Positions 43,095 through 56,200 of a stretch of 64,000 bases of DNA are shown here, piece by piece. The notes under the pieces are model-generated. The model saw nothing but the letters and a program-made list of their open reading frames with translations. It did no database searches and was not told the origin of the DNA. The stretch is from assembly GCA_001189495.1 (NCBI GenBank), contig CP012068.1, forward strand, positions 1,054,001-1,118,000, written 5' to 3'. Position numbers and translations under genes: made by a program. Origin of the DNA: Eubacterium sulci ATCC 35585. GTDB lineage: Bacteria > Bacillota > Clostridia > Peptostreptococcales > Anaerovoracaceae. The first letter of the stretch is position 1; every line of letters starts with the position of its first letter.

Positions 43095-44015
43095 ATGTAT
43101 AATTACAATGGTTTACTAAAATTATTAAAACAAAATAAGCTATGTAAATCCGATTTAACGAAATTGCTTCATATTTCATCAAGAACTATTGCGAAGATTT
43201 CAAGGGGCGAAAAGCTTTCTTCCTCTGTTATACGGAAATTATGTGATTTCTTTCATTGCTCCGAAGAGGATCTTTACACAATTATTTGTGACAATCCCCT
43301 TCTCAGACAGCTAAGAGAAGAAAAGGATTATAAGATATCCGGTGGTCTATACCACGAACTTCAAATCCGTATGACCTATAATTCCAATCACATGGAGGGC
43401 AGCGCTTTAAGCGAAGACCAAACAAGGCGCATATTCGAAACCAACACTATAGACAGTGAAGAAAGCCTATCTGTAGATGATATAATCGAGACAATCAACC
43501 ATTTCAGAGCCATTGACTACTGCATTGATATCGCAGATGAACCTTTGACAGAGTCAAGCATCAAACACCTTCACTATATATTAAAAAGTAGAACAAAAGA
43601 TGAAACACTGTCTTGGTTTAATGTTGGAGATTATAAAGCTCGTCCAAACATTGTAGGTGGTATGGAAACATCAGAACCAAAAGATGTGGCAACTGATATG
43701 CAACATCTACTTTTTTCTTATACCGAGAAAACTCACATAAGTTTTGAAGACATCGTAGAATTTCATTTCCGATTTGAATGTATACATCCATTTCAAGACG
43801 GAAATGGTCGAGTTGGCAGACTAATTGCGTTCAAAGAGTGCCTTAAACATAATTTAGTCCCTTTTATCATTGAGGACAAAAAGAAGTCCTTTTATTATCG
43901 TGGATTAAGTGAATATATAAATGAGCCTGGCTATTTAATTGATACTTGTTATGATGGACAAGAGACAATGATGAAATTACTTGAATACTTTAAAGTGGAG
44001 TGTTCTCCTGAATAA
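43095..44015 (+). CDS. Fic-family protein with N-terminal Cro/C1 helix-turn-helix
   Basis: 306 residues. Residues 5-64 form a Cro/C1-like domain (LCKSDLTKLLHISSRTIAKI, LCDFFHCSEEDLY). The Fic core follows, with the full motif HPFQDGNGRVGR at 231-242, so AMP-transfer activity is expected. An inhibitory-helix motif SNHMEG (Ser97, Glu101) sits before the core, as in self-inhibited Fic enzymes. GAGGT precedes the ATG. Fic proteins attach AMP or other groups to hydroxyl side chains. The DNA-binding domain suggests a self-controlled regulator or stand-alone toxin-like system; no antitoxin gene is adjacent. Confidence 0.88.
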   Translation: MYNYNGLLKLLKQNKLCKSDLTKLLHISSRTIAKISRGEKLSSSVIRKLCDFFHCSEEDLYTIICDNPLLRQLREEKDYKISGGLYHELQIRMTYNSNHMEGSALSEDQTRRIFETNTIDSEESLSVDDIIETINHFRAIDYCIDIADEPLTESSIKHLHYILKSRTKDETLSWFNVGDYKARPNIVGGMETSEPKDVATDMQHLLFSYTEKTHISFEDIVEFHFRFECIHPFQDGNGRVGRLIAFKECLKHNLVPFIIEDKKKSFYYRGLSEYINEPGYLIDTCYDGQETMMKLLEYFKVECSPE

Positions 44016-44034
44016 GTAGTAAGGAAATTATCTA

Positions 44035-44481
44035 TCATTTACCTATATAATCATTAAATATTTCCCAACCTTTTTCACAAAGACTTATATTTTCATTACA
44101 TATCGTTTTACCATCTTTTTTTATTATTACATTTACTACAATAATACCATCACTGTCTTCATCAACAGTCATGCCACCTATGGTTTTCCACTTTACTAAG
44201 ATATCATCCTTTGTTATTTCTCCTTTAAATGGAATGATTAGTTGGTTGGGTTCATCAAACTTACTATTTGAATACGCATTAATGATTAATTTATCATTTT
44301 GCTTATACAAGTCTAATTGGGAGTACTTAGACTTATATGTAGATATTATGTCCTTACTATCAACTTGAATACAAGAAGTTTTATTATCATGATGCAATAG
44401 TAATGTAATTAAGCAAATACTTGTAACGACTATTGAAATAAATAAAATACATAATTTTGCTTTGTTACTTAATTTATTCAT
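44035..44481 (-). CDS. hypothetical membrane-anchored protein (148 aa)
   Basis: One N-terminal TM helix at about residues 9-29 without a lipobox, then an outside domain rich in beta strands (LIIPFKGEITKDDILVKW, GIIVVNVIIKKDGKTICNENI). The ribosome binding site is poor (AAAGGT directly before the ATG). No family recognised. Convergent to the Fic gene; no terminator was seen between them. Confidence 0.45.
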   Translation of the reverse strand: MNKLSNKAKLCILFISIVVTSICLITLLLHHDNKTSCIQVDSKDIISTYKSKYSQLDLYKQNDKLIINAYSNSKFDEPNQLIIPFKGEITKDDILVKWKTIGGMTVDEDSDGIIVVNVIIKKDGKTICNENISLCEKGWEIFNDYIGK

Positions 44482-44546
44482 ACCTTTTGTACCTACATTT
44501 TAATAAAAGTTTTTTGATTTATATATTACGGTAAAATTATATTGAA

Positions 44547-44593
44547 TAAAAAAAGGCGACTCGCTCCCCAACCTAAAGGGGTCGGGGGGTCGC
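44547..44593 (-). terminator. strong Rho-independent terminator
   Basis: GGCGAC and GTCGCC form the base of a G/C-rich stem with an inner CCCC/GGGG pairing; seven Us follow on the minus strand. It is about 200 bp after the stop at 44798. Confidence 0.75.
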
Positions 44594-44639
44594 CCTAAAA
44601 AACAGAACGTTTTTACTTATAAATAATATATCATGCAAT

Positions 44640-44797
44640 GAATTTAATGTAAATAGTAAAGTGGTGATGCGTCACTTCGTGACTTAACTAATAGGGTTAC
44701 GGCTTCAGCGGTTCGCTGTTTCCAATCGCATCGTCACTTCGTTCCTTGCTCTTGGACAGCTGTCGCATGGGCAGTGCCATCTTTTGGTTTACGGCCT

Positions 44798-44815
<18 letters not shown>
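44640..44815. other. hairpin-rich intergenic segment
   Basis: The 316-bp gap 44482-44797 holds, besides the terminator, several small dyads: TCACTTCGTGA, AGCGGTTCGCT, and a stem of TTTTGGTT with AACCAAAA and GGCC pairs near 44782-44815 that covers the stop of the methyltransferase gene. It is more G/C-rich than other gaps and has no open frame. It may be a structured 3' UTR or a small repeat element. Confidence 0.35.
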
Positions 44816-47084
<2,269 letters not shown>

Positions 47085-47089
47085 TCAAT

Positions 47090-47695
47090 TTATTTATCGT
47101 CAACTTCTTTGTAATCTACATCAATGTATCTATCGCCCATTGCATTTTTATGATATGTGTGCATTGTTCTACCTATGCTAAATGCCATGGCAATGTTAGA
47201 AATTCCATCACCTATAAGAACAATTCCTATAAACAGCATGAGCGCACTAGCTGATGAGAACGGATTGATTAGTATTATAAATGCTACTACAGCAAATATA
47301 ACTCCAGAAAGGCAAGCAATCTTCCACTGATTGTATCCATACTTTCTCGAATTAAGCGCTGAAACTATTGCATTTATTCCATGTACAAACAAAATCAAGG
47401 CAACTACAGTTCCAACAAAATTTACAAATGAAGCCGGTCTAATTGCAAGCACTATACCGAAGACAAGGCTTATAAGTGCGAACGTCATTGTTGAGTATGT
47501 TCTATAAGTTGTAGTCCTTTGCATGAATTCCCCAATAGCAGAAACGCCTCCCGCTATAATCAAAACCCATCCGATGAAACGTATAATTGAGATAATTGCC
47601 CCACTTGGGTTTGCACAAATCATGATACCTATTATTATTGTCAAAAGACCTGTGAGCATCATTCCCCACTTCATTGATTTTAAAAGTTCATTCAT
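47090..47695 (-). CDS. HdeD/DUF308-family membrane protein
   Basis: 201 residues with six TM helices in three pairs, and the repeated IxxGxxxxxxPxxS pattern (IIGIMICANPSGAI, VVAFIILINPFSSA) of HdeD-like proteins. GGAGGA precedes the ATG. In Escherichia coli HdeD supports acid resistance; other members are uncharacterised. Its place between queA and tgt looks incidental. Confidence 0.85.
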   Translation of the reverse strand: MNELLKSMKWGMMLTGLLTIIIGIMICANPSGAIISIIRFIGWVLIIAGGVSAIGEFMQRTTTYRTYSTMTFALISLVFGIVLAIRPASFVNFVGTVVALILFVHGINAIVSALNSRKYGYNQWKIACLSGVIFAVVAFIILINPFSSASALMLFIGIVLIGDGISNIAMAFSIGRTMHTYHKNAMGDRYIDVDYKEVDDK

Positions 47696-47706
47696 ATCTA
47701 ATCCTC

Positions 47707-48762
47707 CTATTCTATAAACATGGCATCGCCATAGCTAAAAAATCTATACTCTTCCCTAACTGCCTCGTCATATGCCTTCAGAATATGCTCGCGGTCATAA
47801 AGCGCGGAAACAAGCATCATCAAAGTCGATTTTGGTAAATGAAAGTTCGTAATTAAAGACTCTATAATCTTAAACTCATATCCAGGATATATGAAAATAT
47901 CCGTACTTCCTGAACCTGCCTTAAGAAGATATTTACCACTCTTTTCATTAAAGCAAGCTGCACTTTCTGCAGTTCTTGTAGATGTCGTTCCAACAGATAT
48001 AACTCTTCCACCGCTCAAAATTGTCTGATTAACAATCTCGGCAGTCTCCTCACTTACAGAATACTCCTCAAAATGCATGTGATGATTTTCTATAGTCTCA
48101 CATTTAACCGGTCTAAATGTACCAATACCTACATGAAGTGTCACAAATGCGATTTTGACGCCCTTTTCTCTAGCCTTCTCTAAAAGCTCCGTCGTAAAGT
48201 GAAGTCCCGCCGTAGGAGCTGCTACAGAGCCCTCCTCGTGGCAGTAAACAGTCTGATAATCATCCTTATCCTCATCGTTGCTAGGTCTTGAAATATATGG
48301 CGGAAGTGGCATTGAGCCAATTTCCTCAAGCCTTTCCATCAAAATACCATCGTACTCCATTTTGACGATTCTTGTACCATCCTCACCGTAGTCCAATATT
48401 TCAGCCCTAAGTTTCTTGCCTTCCTCATCAGAAAACAAAACACTATCACCAGGCTTAAGCCTCTTTCCTGGTCTTACCATTGTCTCCCAGGTATCGCCCT
48501 CTATTCTTTTTATCAAAAGGAACTCAACTCTTGCACCAGTTCCTTCTTTGATACCGTAAAGCCTTGCTGGAATAACTTTGCTGTCATTTAACAATAGGCA
48601 GTCGCCTTCCTTTAGGTATTCTAGTATATCAAAGAAATGCCTATGCTCTATGCTGTTATCGCTTCGTCTCAAAACCATCAGACGACATTTGTCCCTGTCC
48701 TTCTGTGGCTTTTGTGCAATCAGCTCCTCTGGAAGCTCATAATCAAAATCGTTTATATGCAT
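47707..48762 (-). CDS. queA: S-adenosylmethionine:tRNA ribosyltransferase-isomerase
   Basis: 351 residues, the full family length. Typical motifs are [23 protein letters not shown] in sections, [38 protein letters not shown] and [16 protein letters not shown]. It moves and rearranges the ribosyl part of SAM to make epoxyqueuosine in tRNA. TGGAGA precedes the ATG. Co-transcribed with ruvCAB upstream and tgt downstream, a known arrangement in Firmicutes. Confidence 0.95.
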   Translation of the reverse strand: MHINDFDYELPEELIAQKPQKDRDKCRLMVLRRSDNSIEHRHFFDILEYLKEGDCLLLNDSKVIPARLYGIKEGTGARVEFLLIKRIEGDTWETMVRPGKRLKPGDSVLFSDEEGKKLRAEILDYGEDGTRIVKMEYDGILMERLEEIGSMPLPPYISRPSNDEDKDDYQTVYCHEEGSVAAPTAGLHFTTELLEKAREKGVKIAFVTLHVGIGTFRPVKCETIENHHMHFEEYSVSEETAEIVNQTILSGGRVISVGTTSTRTAESAACFNEKSGKYLLKAGSGSTDIFIYPGYEFKIIESLITNFHLPKSTLMMLVSALYDREHILKAYDEAVREEYRFFSYGDAMFIE

Positions 48763-48775
48763 CTATTTCTCCAAA

Positions 48776-49810
48776 TTACTCTGCACTATCTTCTTGTGCA
48801 TCGATGTTTTTGTCACCGCTATAGGCGATTCCAAGGTGCTTATAGGCAAGCTCAGTAGCCATTCTGCCCTTCTGCGTTCTATAAAGCAATCCTTGCTGTA
48901 TCAAATATGGCTCGTAGGCGTCTTCGATGGTAATTCTCTCCTCACCAATCGACGCAGCAATTGTATCTATACCCACTGGACCACCGTTAAACCTTGTTAT
49001 AATCGCATCTAAAATCTCTCTATCTAGCTTCTCAAGACCAAGAGCATCAACACCAAGAGCAGCAAGTGACCGCTGAGCCGTTTCAAAGTCAATATGTGAT
49101 TTTCCGCTAACCTGAGCAAAGTCCCTTACGCGCTTAAGTATCCTATTTGCAACACGAGGAGTTCCTCTTGAACATCTCGCCATCTCATAAAGTGCATCTT
49201 CATCTGTCGTCACCCCAAGCAAGGATGCAGACCTACCAATAATATTGATAAGCTCATCGCTTCCATATACTTCGAACTTGTCTATGACGCCAAATCTATC
49301 TCTTAGAGGTGCAGACAGACTACCGGCCCTCGTAGTTGCACCTATCAAAGTAAACCTTGCTATATCGAGTCTTATCGACCTTGCAGACGGTCCTTTTCCT
49401 ATAACTATATCAAGAGCATAGTCCTCCATTGCAGAATAAAGGACTTCCTCAACAGATCTATTAAGTCTATGTATCTCATCTATAAAAAGAACATCGTTTT
49501 CGTTTAGATTAGTCAAAATGGCGGCAAGATCTGCAGCTCTTCCAATGGCAGGGCCAGAAGTAATCTTAATATCAACACCAAGCTCATTTGCAATAATTCC
49601 CGCAAGTGTTGTCTTACCAAGTCCTGGAGGGCCGTAGAACAAAACATGGTCCAGTGGCTCACCTCTTAGCTTTGCAGCCTCTATAAATATCTTTAGATTC
49701 TCTTTGACATGGCTCTGACCGATGAAATCATCAAGACGCTGCGGTCTAAGACCGACCTCCTGTCTCTCCTCAAATTCATTGGCACTTGTTTTTGTAATTC
49801 TATCTTCCAT
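48776..49810 (-). CDS. ruvB: Holliday junction branch migration helicase
   Basis: 344 residues. Walker [10 protein letters not shown], Walker B LFIDEIHR, sensor [21 protein letters not shown] in sections, and the C-terminal winged helix with [18 protein letters not shown]-terminal [12 protein letters not shown] is standard. It is the hexameric motor that moves Holliday junctions with RuvA. Confidence 0.96.
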   Translation of the reverse strand: MEDRITKTSANEFEERQEVGLRPQRLDDFIGQSHVKENLKIFIEAAKLRGEPLDHVLFYGPPGLGKTTLAGIIANELGVDIKITSGPAIGRAADLAAILTNLNENDVLFIDEIHRLNRSVEEVLYSAMEDYALDIVIGKGPSARSIRLDIARFTLIGATTRAGSLSAPLRDRFGVIDKFEVYGSDELINIIGRSASLLGVTTDEDALYEMARCSRGTPRVANRILKRVRDFAQVSGKSHIDFETAQRSLAALGVDALGLEKLDREILDAIITRFNGGPVGIDTIAASIGEERITIEDAYEPYLIQQGLLYRTQKGRMATELAYKHLGIAYSGDKNIDAQEDSAE

Positions 49811-49819
49811 TCCTATTAC

Positions 49820-50416
49820 CTACATCTGCTTGAGCGCAAGCTTGATATAATCCTCTATTGTCAAGTTCTCACCCTTAATCTTGCTTATTGCATTCTCTGC
49901 CTCCTGCTGTGAATAGCCAAGGCTAATCAAAGCTATCTTAGCCTCCGAGCGAGTATCGTCATTAACAAATATCTTATCATCTATAGGACCATCTAGCTTT
50001 GCTTCATCAAAGCTTCCCACCTTATCCTTAAGATCTATGATGATTCTCTCTGCTGTCTTCTTTCCGACACCATTTGCCTTTGCTATGGATTTGCTATCTC
50101 CTGATGCAATCGCAAACTTTAGTGCGTTAGGACTGAGTACACTCATTATTGACATAGCGCCCTTTGCACCTATACCGCTTACGGTTATCAAAAGCTCAAA
50201 GAGTTCAAGCTCTTCCCTATCAGAAAAACCATAGAGGCTTATATCATCCTCCTTAACTATCATTGAGGTATGAACCTTGACATCTTCTCCATCTATAAGC
50301 TTATAAAAACTAGATCCTGCTGGAATCATTATATGAAAACCCATTCCTGAGCTATTCTCGACTATGATAGAGCCATCCATTTGATGGTATATAGTTCCCT
50401 TAATGTATCTTATCAC
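49820..50416 (-). CDS. ruvA: Holliday junction DNA-binding protein
   Basis: 198 residues from GTG 50416, whose GTGA overlaps the ruvC stop. N-terminal OB-fold starts [10 protein letters not shown]; helix-hairpin-helix motifs are at [10 protein letters not shown] and [12 protein letters not shown]; the C-terminal RuvB-binding domain is [16 protein letters not shown]. It forms the tetramer that holds the junction and recruits RuvB. Confidence 0.95.
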   Translation of the reverse strand: MIRYIKGTIYHQMDGSIIVENSSGMGFHIMIPAGSSFYKLIDGEDVKVHTSMIVKEDDISLYGFSDREELELFELLITVSGIGAKGAMSIMSVLSPNALKFAIASGDSKSIAKANGVGKKTAERIIIDLKDKVGSFDEAKLDGPIDDKIFVNDDTRSEAKIALISLGYSQQEAENAISKIKGENLTIEDYIKLALKQM

Positions 50417-50898
50417 TTAATTACCCTCCTACCACGACTGTGTCCGTGGCAAATAGCTGCTGCAACTGCATCTGCAGTATCGTCAGGCTTAGGTACTTCC
50501 TTAAGGTTTAGGATTGCCTTAACCATAGCCTGTACCTGCTTCTTATCAGCCCTTCCGTATCCGACAAGAGCCTGCTTTATCTGTAAAGGTGTATATTCTG
50601 ATATCTCAAGTCCTGCATTTGCACATGCTAAAACTGCGATACCTCTTGCTTCTCCTACAAGAATTACCGTCTTTGCATTGTTATTAAAAAACAGTTCTTC
50701 TATCGCAGCTTCCTCAGGCTGATATTTTGCAATAATAGCTCCAAGCTCGGCATATATATGCTGAAGTCTCTTAGGTGCCTCTACGCCTGCATCAGTTGTA
50801 ATCGAACCGTAATCTACAACGCTGAACTTATTTCCCTTTAGGTCTAAAATTCCCCAGCCCATAATGGCATAACCAGGGTCTATACCTATGATTCTCAT
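50413..50898 (-). CDS. ruvC: crossover junction endodeoxyribonuclease
   Basis: 161 residues. Catalytic acids are in [27 protein letters not shown], and the C-terminal [13 protein letters not shown]. It cuts Holliday junctions in a symmetric manner. AGGAGA precedes the ATG, and a good promoter lies upstream; first gene of the ruvC-ruvA-ruvB-queA-hdeD-tgt-rumA operon. Confidence 0.95.
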   Translation of the reverse strand: MRIIGIDPGYAIMGWGILDLKGNKFSVVDYGSITTDAGVEAPKRLQHIYAELGAIIAKYQPEEAAIEELFFNNNAKTVILVGEARGIAVLACANAGLEISEYTPLQIKQALVGYGRADKKQVQAMVKAILNLKEVPKPDDTADAVAAAICHGHSRGRRVIK

Positions 50899-50926
50899 AC
50901 TTTATCTCTCCTAATTTTCGCTTGAT

Positions 50927-50955
50927 ATTATAACATATGAACAGATGTTTGTCTA
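50927..50955 (-). promoter_or_regulatory. promoter of the ruvCAB-queA-tgt operon
   Basis: Minus-strand TAGACA (50950-50955), 17-bp spacer, TATAAT (50927-50932) preceded by TGT. The divergent argR promoter lies about 50 bp away. Confidence 0.65.
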
Positions 50956-51003
50956 ACCAGAGAGCTTATATGTCAATATTTGTAAATCCCCATTCAAATT
51001 ATC

Positions 51004-51032
51004 TTTAATTATAACTATACATGTGTTATAAT
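51004..51032 (+). promoter_or_regulatory. predicted argR-recN promoter
   Basis: TATAAT (51027-51032) preceded by TGT (extended -10); weak TTTAAT at 51004-51009 with a 17-bp spacer. Confidence 0.5.
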
Positions 51033-51074
51033 TATCAAAATAGGGAGGCATCTTTGCCAGGAGAGGTTATTATT

Positions 51075-51539
51075 ATGCGTTACTCGAGACAAAACAAGAT
51101 ACTTGAGATTATCTCAAACAACGAAATTGAAACTCAAGAGAAACTAGCGGCTATGCTAAAGAGCGAAGGCTTTGATGTTACACAGGCGACTATATCTCGC
51201 GACATCAAAGAGCTACAGCTAATCAAGGTACTGTCATCAACAGGCAAGTATAAATATGCAGTAAGCACGCAGCAGAATGCACCTATCTCAGATCGATTTG
51301 TAAAAATCTTTAGAGAAACGATTACTTCATTTGCATCTGCACACAACTTAATAATCATTAAAACTCTTTCAGGTTGCGGCGCCGCAGCCGGCGAGGCTAT
51401 TGACAACATTGGCTTGCCTCATGTTGTCGGCTCCATTGCAGGAGACAATACCCTTCTACTCATCATCGACCACGAAGATCATGTAGAAGAAATCCTATCC
51501 ATTTTTAACAACATGCTTATTTTAAGGAATCACAAGTAA
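51075..51539 (+). CDS. argR: arginine repressor
   Basis: 154 residues from ATG 51075; an in-frame TTG at 51054 has its own GGGAGG and is a real alternative (seven more residues). N-terminal winged helix (QEKLAAMLKSEGFDVTQATISRDIKELQLIK in sections) and C-terminal arginine-binding domain (SGCGAAAGEAIDNIG, VVGSIAGDNTLLLI). ArgR represses arginine biosynthesis and may activate catabolism. Coupled with recN, the usual order in Firmicutes. Confidence 0.94.
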   Translation: MRYSRQNKILEIISNNEIETQEKLAAMLKSEGFDVTQATISRDIKELQLIKVLSSTGKYKYAVSTQQNAPISDRFVKIFRETITSFASAHNLIIIKTLSGCGAAAGEAIDNIGLPHVVGSIAGDNTLLLIIDHEDHVEEILSIFNNMLILRNHK

Positions 51540-53161
51540 TGATAAACCACATCAGTATCAGAGATTTTGCTATTATCAAAAACACCGATGTTGACTTTTA
51601 CTCAGGACTGAATATCATTACCGGAGAAACCGGAAGCGGAAAATCAATAGTAGTAACGGCGATAAGCCTTGCACTTGGAAGCAGGGCTGATTCGTCGTTT
51701 GTTCGTTTTGGGACAGATAAGGCAATTATTGAGCTTTCGGGTGAAATTGACGGCGAAGAAGTAATCATTTCTAGAGAAATAAATTCTAACGGGAAAAACC
51801 TTTGCAAACTGAATGGTAGACTCGTAACATTGTCAGAGCTTCAGCTCACCTGCCAAAAGCTTGCAGATATTCACGGGCAGTACGACAATCAATCACTACT
51901 AAACACCGAAAATCACCTGACACTTGTCGACACCTATGGTTTTGAACAAATAAACAAGCTTAAGAGTTCTTATTCTAATGAATATCAAAGCTATATAGAA
52001 AAGAAAGCGAAGCTAAACAAACTTCTCTCACTCTCTTCTGAGAATGCAAGAAAACTTGATTTTTACAAGTTTGAAATCAGCGAGATTAAATCCGCAAAGC
52101 TTGTCCCAGGAGAAGACACCGAGCTAGAGGAACGCCTTGACATGCTCAAAAACTCAGAGAAGATTACAAGTGATGCAAGCCACGCCTACGATCTCATAGA
52201 TGGTGAACATGGTGCATATAGTACTTTAGGTTCTGCCCTTTCATACATCGAATCGCTTGCTGAGTATTCAGGAAAGCTTAGTGAACTTTTAGAATCATGT
52301 AATGATGCATACTATAGGCTTGAGGAAGCCGTATCTGTTCTAAGAGACACTGTCGACGAAATGACATTTGATCCATCAGAGCTAGATGAAGCAATTGAGC
52401 GTCTAGAGCTCATAAAGTCTCTTAAAAAGAAATACGGTAGTACCATAGAGGATATTCTCGCTTACTGCGATAATATTGAGGGTGAGCTCTTGACCATAGA
52501 GAACTTTGACGATGAGAAACTAAACCTTGAGGCATCTTTATCAAAGAGTTATGAAGCTTTGATATCAGCCGGAAACAAGCTGAGCGAAACTCGTAAAGCT
52601 GTTGCTCAAGAACTTTCCGAAAAGATATTGATAGAGCTAAACGACCTTAATTTTTCAGGTGCTGCACTAGAGATACGATTCGAATCCAAGTCAAGTCCTG
52701 ACGAAAACGGCCTTGATGATGTAGAAATCCTAATCTCTACAAATAAAGGTGAGCCACTAAAGCCACTTGTAAAGACAGCCTCTGGCGGAGAAATATCAAG
52801 AATAATGCTCGCTATCAAAAAGATTACAGCAAGTAGCGACGCTATCCCAACGCTCATCTTTGATGAAATAGATCAAGGAATAAGCGGACAGGCAGCTCAT
52901 GTAGTCGGTAAGAAGCTAAGGGAAATATCTCGCGAAAAACAAATTCTATGTATCACCCACCTGCCCCAAATTGCAGCTATGGCCGATACTGCATATAGAA
53001 TTTTCAAGCATTCAGATGACAGCAGTACCTATACTCACATAGAAAAGCTGGATTCGGGTGCACAGATTGATGAAATTGCAAGGCTAATCGGTGGTGAAAC
53101 AATCACGGATGCAACGCGAAAAAATGCTGAGGAGCTCATCGAATCGGCAAAGAACATATAG
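51539..53161 (+). CDS. recN: DNA repair protein RecN
   Basis: 540 residues. Walker A GETGSGKS, long coiled-coil region (about 140-370), signature TASGGEISRIMLAI, Walker B LIFDEIDQGISG, and the switch His in CITHLPQIAAMAD. It is an SMC-like ATPase that holds DNA ends during double-strand break repair. Its ATG overlaps the argR stop (TAATG). The C-terminal part is complete. Confidence 0.95.
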   Translation: MINHISIRDFAIIKNTDVDFYSGLNIITGETGSGKSIVVTAISLALGSRADSSFVRFGTDKAIIELSGEIDGEEVIISREINSNGKNLCKLNGRLVTLSELQLTCQKLADIHGQYDNQSLLNTENHLTLVDTYGFEQINKLKSSYSNEYQSYIEKKAKLNKLLSLSSENARKLDFYKFEISEIKSAKLVPGEDTELEERLDMLKNSEKITSDASHAYDLIDGEHGAYSTLGSALSYIESLAEYSGKLSELLESCNDAYYRLEEAVSVLRDTVDEMTFDPSELDEAIERLELIKSLKKKYGSTIEDILAYCDNIEGELLTIENFDDEKLNLEASLSKSYEALISAGNKLSETRKAVAQELSEKILIELNDLNFSGAALEIRFESKSSPDENGLDDVEILISTNKGEPLKPLVKTASGGEISRIMLAIKKITASSDAIPTLIFDEIDQGISGQAAHVVGKKLREISREKQILCITHLPQIAAMADTAYRIFKHSDDSSTYTHIEKLDSGAQIDEIARLIGGETITDATRKNAEELIESAKNI

Positions 53162-53168
53162 CTCATAC

Positions 53169-53195
53169 ATCCCCACTCCAGAAGTGGGGATTTTT
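53169..53195 (+). terminator. Rho-independent terminator of argR-recN
   Basis: Arms ATCCCCACT and AGTGGGGAT followed by TTTTT; it starts 8 bp after the recN stop. Confidence 0.85.
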
Positions 53196-53200
53196 AGTAC

Positions 53201-53239
53201 GAAAAATCCCGCACTCAGTTTATATCTGAATGCGGGATT
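53201..53239 (-). terminator. Rho-independent terminator of the nuoEF-type operon
   Basis: AATCCCGCATTCAG pairs with CTGAGTGCGGGATT, then TTTCG on the minus strand. It lies back to back with the recN terminator. Confidence 0.8.
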
Positions 53240-53271
53240 CATTATTTTAGTTTAAGCTTTGCTTATCACTA

Positions 53272-56200
53272 TTACTCAACTACTGAAAATGGCTTTGGAA
53301 TTCTGCTTTCGTTTAGATTCATAAGCGCATCTGTGCACTCTAGTACATCTACAAGCTTGTCATCCTTTGCAGCTACTAGCTTAACCTCAATTGGTTCTAG
53401 AACGCCACCGAATACCTCACCAACTTCTGCATACTTGTAAAGAGCAACTTCATCGTCCATAGCCTTGCTGATATCCTCTTCGTCTTCGAATCCGAAATCA
53501 ACCTCGAATACGTGTGCTAGCTCTGTTGCAAGCTCCCAGTTGTTGAAGTCAACATCCTCTTCGATTGCTGACTCTACAGGAAGAAGTCTTCTCTCTGTAT
53601 TTGTGAATGTACCATTTGTACTTGCTGAGCCTGTTCCTGGTAGGAATACATTAGCCTGAAGTGCTGTATCAGTCATGTAGATATCTGATACTACTAGGAA
53701 TTCTAGTCCACTTAGATCTACGCCAGCTGGATCCTCACCGAAGATGATAAGTCCCTTAACACCTTCCATAGCCTCAGCTCCTGCACGGATTCCCATATCT
53801 ACAAGTCCCTGTGAGTTGTTCTTAGCCTTAACTTCTAGGATACCGTCTCTTGGGCTTCCGATATGTCCTGAAACTACTGCAATGCCAGCTAGAATCTCTG
53901 CTGCTGCGATGCTGATTACATTCTGTTCGAATACAATCATAGCCTTCTTAGCATTTGTGTATAGATCAGCGATTTCCTTAACTTCATCGCTCACCTTTGC
54001 TCCAGCTACAGATGCCTTGAATTCATCAAAACCTTCTGCTGCGCACTCACCCTTGTTTGCAATTACTGCATTTGCAAGAGCCTTTAGGAATGCTGTGCTG
54101 TCTTCTGTCTCAACAGTCTTATATGCTCCTGGAATCTCTGTGCTTGCTTCAGGTGTGTTGATAACAACTACCTTTGCTCCAGCTGCGGCAGCCTGCTTAA
54201 TCTTGTTCCAGATTACAGCAGCCTTGCTCTTTATGAATGCAGGAACTAGGATTACCTCTGTTGAAAGAAGTTCATCGATTGTGTTAGGTGAAGCATCAAA
54301 TCCAAGTACATCTAGAAGCGCATTGTGTCTGTGGTTGAAGCTAAATACCTTTGCTCCAATAACTTCTGCAAACTTCTTCATTGTGTAAGCTTCCTCGTTT
54401 GTATATCTATCTGATATACAAACTGCGATTGAGCCTACACCATGTCTTGCCTTGACTGACTCTAGGTTCTTAGCAGCCAGAATCAAAGCTTCATGGTAAT
54501 CTGCTTCTTCCATCTCGCCGTTTAGACGCTTAATCATTGGATCTACAATCTTGCCTTCGAGCACTGAAGCATCAAATCCCCATTTACCCTTAGCGCAGCA
54601 TAGTCCCTTATTTACGTAGCCTTCCTTATCAGGATTTGCTTTGATTAGCATATCTCCGTAGTTTTCTAGGTCCATAGTACATCCAACTGCACAATTTGCA
54701 CATGTTGTTGTTGTAATTTCAGTATCTAATGGAATCTCCTTAACTACTGTCTGTCTCTCCTGAATAGCACCAACTGGGCAAACAGATACGCACTGTCCAC
54801 AGCTATCACATGCAGTTGTCATAAGTGGCATCTCTAGTGATGGCTTAACAACTGTGTCAAAACCTCTGTTTACAAGACCAAGTGCTCCGATTCCCATAAC
54901 CTCGTCGCAGACTCTTACGCAAAGTCCACAAAGGATACACTTGTTAGGATCTCTAAGGATGAATGGATGATCATCGTTAAAGTCAATCTTTGTCATCTCA
55001 CCAGCAAATCTTTCTGGCTTAACATCGTATTGGTTTGCAAAATCAACGAGCTTACACTCGAAGTAGTCGTGACATCCGCATTCTAGACAACGTGAAGCTT
55101 CCTTCATTGCCTGTTCTACTGTAAGACCACCATAGATAATCTCTGTGAAGTTATCTTTTCTTTCTAGAGCGTTTAGCTGATCAGCCTTTTCTCTGCAAAG
55201 TCTTTCTCTATCCTCAAATGTCTTCTCTGTGATATCATCTTTCTCTACATGGAATCTTGGCTCATACTCGTAAATCTCACCATTTAGGTAAGCATCTACT
55301 GACTCAGCAACCTTCTTAGCATCTGCTATTGATTCGATAGCGATAGAAATCTTATCGTTACCGCAGTCACCACCAGCAAATACGCCAGGGATGCTTGTCA
55401 TCATTGTCTTAGGGTCGTATGAAATTCCGCCCTTCTTTGTCTTATCGATTTCGAACATTGATGCATCTACCTTCTGACCGATAGCTAGAAGCACTGTATC
55501 TACATCAATAGTTTCTGTCTTTCCTTCTACAGGTACTGGCTTACGTCTTCCTGAAGCATCTGCTTCGCCAAGCTCCATAACCTGAAGAACAATCTGCTTA
55601 ACATGACCGTTCTCATCCTTAATGATCTCGATTGGGTTAGTTAGGTTCTTGAAGATTACGCCTTCCTCTTCACCCTCTTCGATTTCAATCATATCAGCAG
55701 GCATCTCGTTCTTTGTTCTACGATAGATATTGTAAACGTTCTCAGCACCAAGTCTTACAGCTGTACGACATGCGTCCATAGCCGTGTTACCGCCACCTAC
55801 GATTGCAACATTCTTGCCTAGACTGATGTGCTCGTTTCTAACTACTCTACGTAGGAAGTCTATACCACCGATAACACCTTCTGCATCCTCACCTGGGCAG
55901 CCTACTCCTGTTGAGAGCCATGCACCGATTCCGAGTACTACTGCATCAAAGTCGTTTCTGATTGTATCTAGTGGAATATCAACTCCAACCTTTGTATTTG
56001 GAACGATCTGAATTCCCATTGCTTCCATGATAGCGATTTCTGCGTCAAGAACTTCCTTTGGAAGTCTGTACTCAGGAATACCATATCTAAGCATACCACC
56101 AAGCTTAGGCATTGAGTCGAAGATTGTTACCTCGTGTCCTCTCTGTCTTAGGAAGTAAGCTGCTGATAGACCCATAGGACCACCACCGATGATAGCAACT

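Noticed and set aside
53744-54388. Long plus-strand open frame inside the giant oxidoreductase gene
   Set aside because: It is a shadow of the minus-strand gene, whose domains are well recognised along the whole length.
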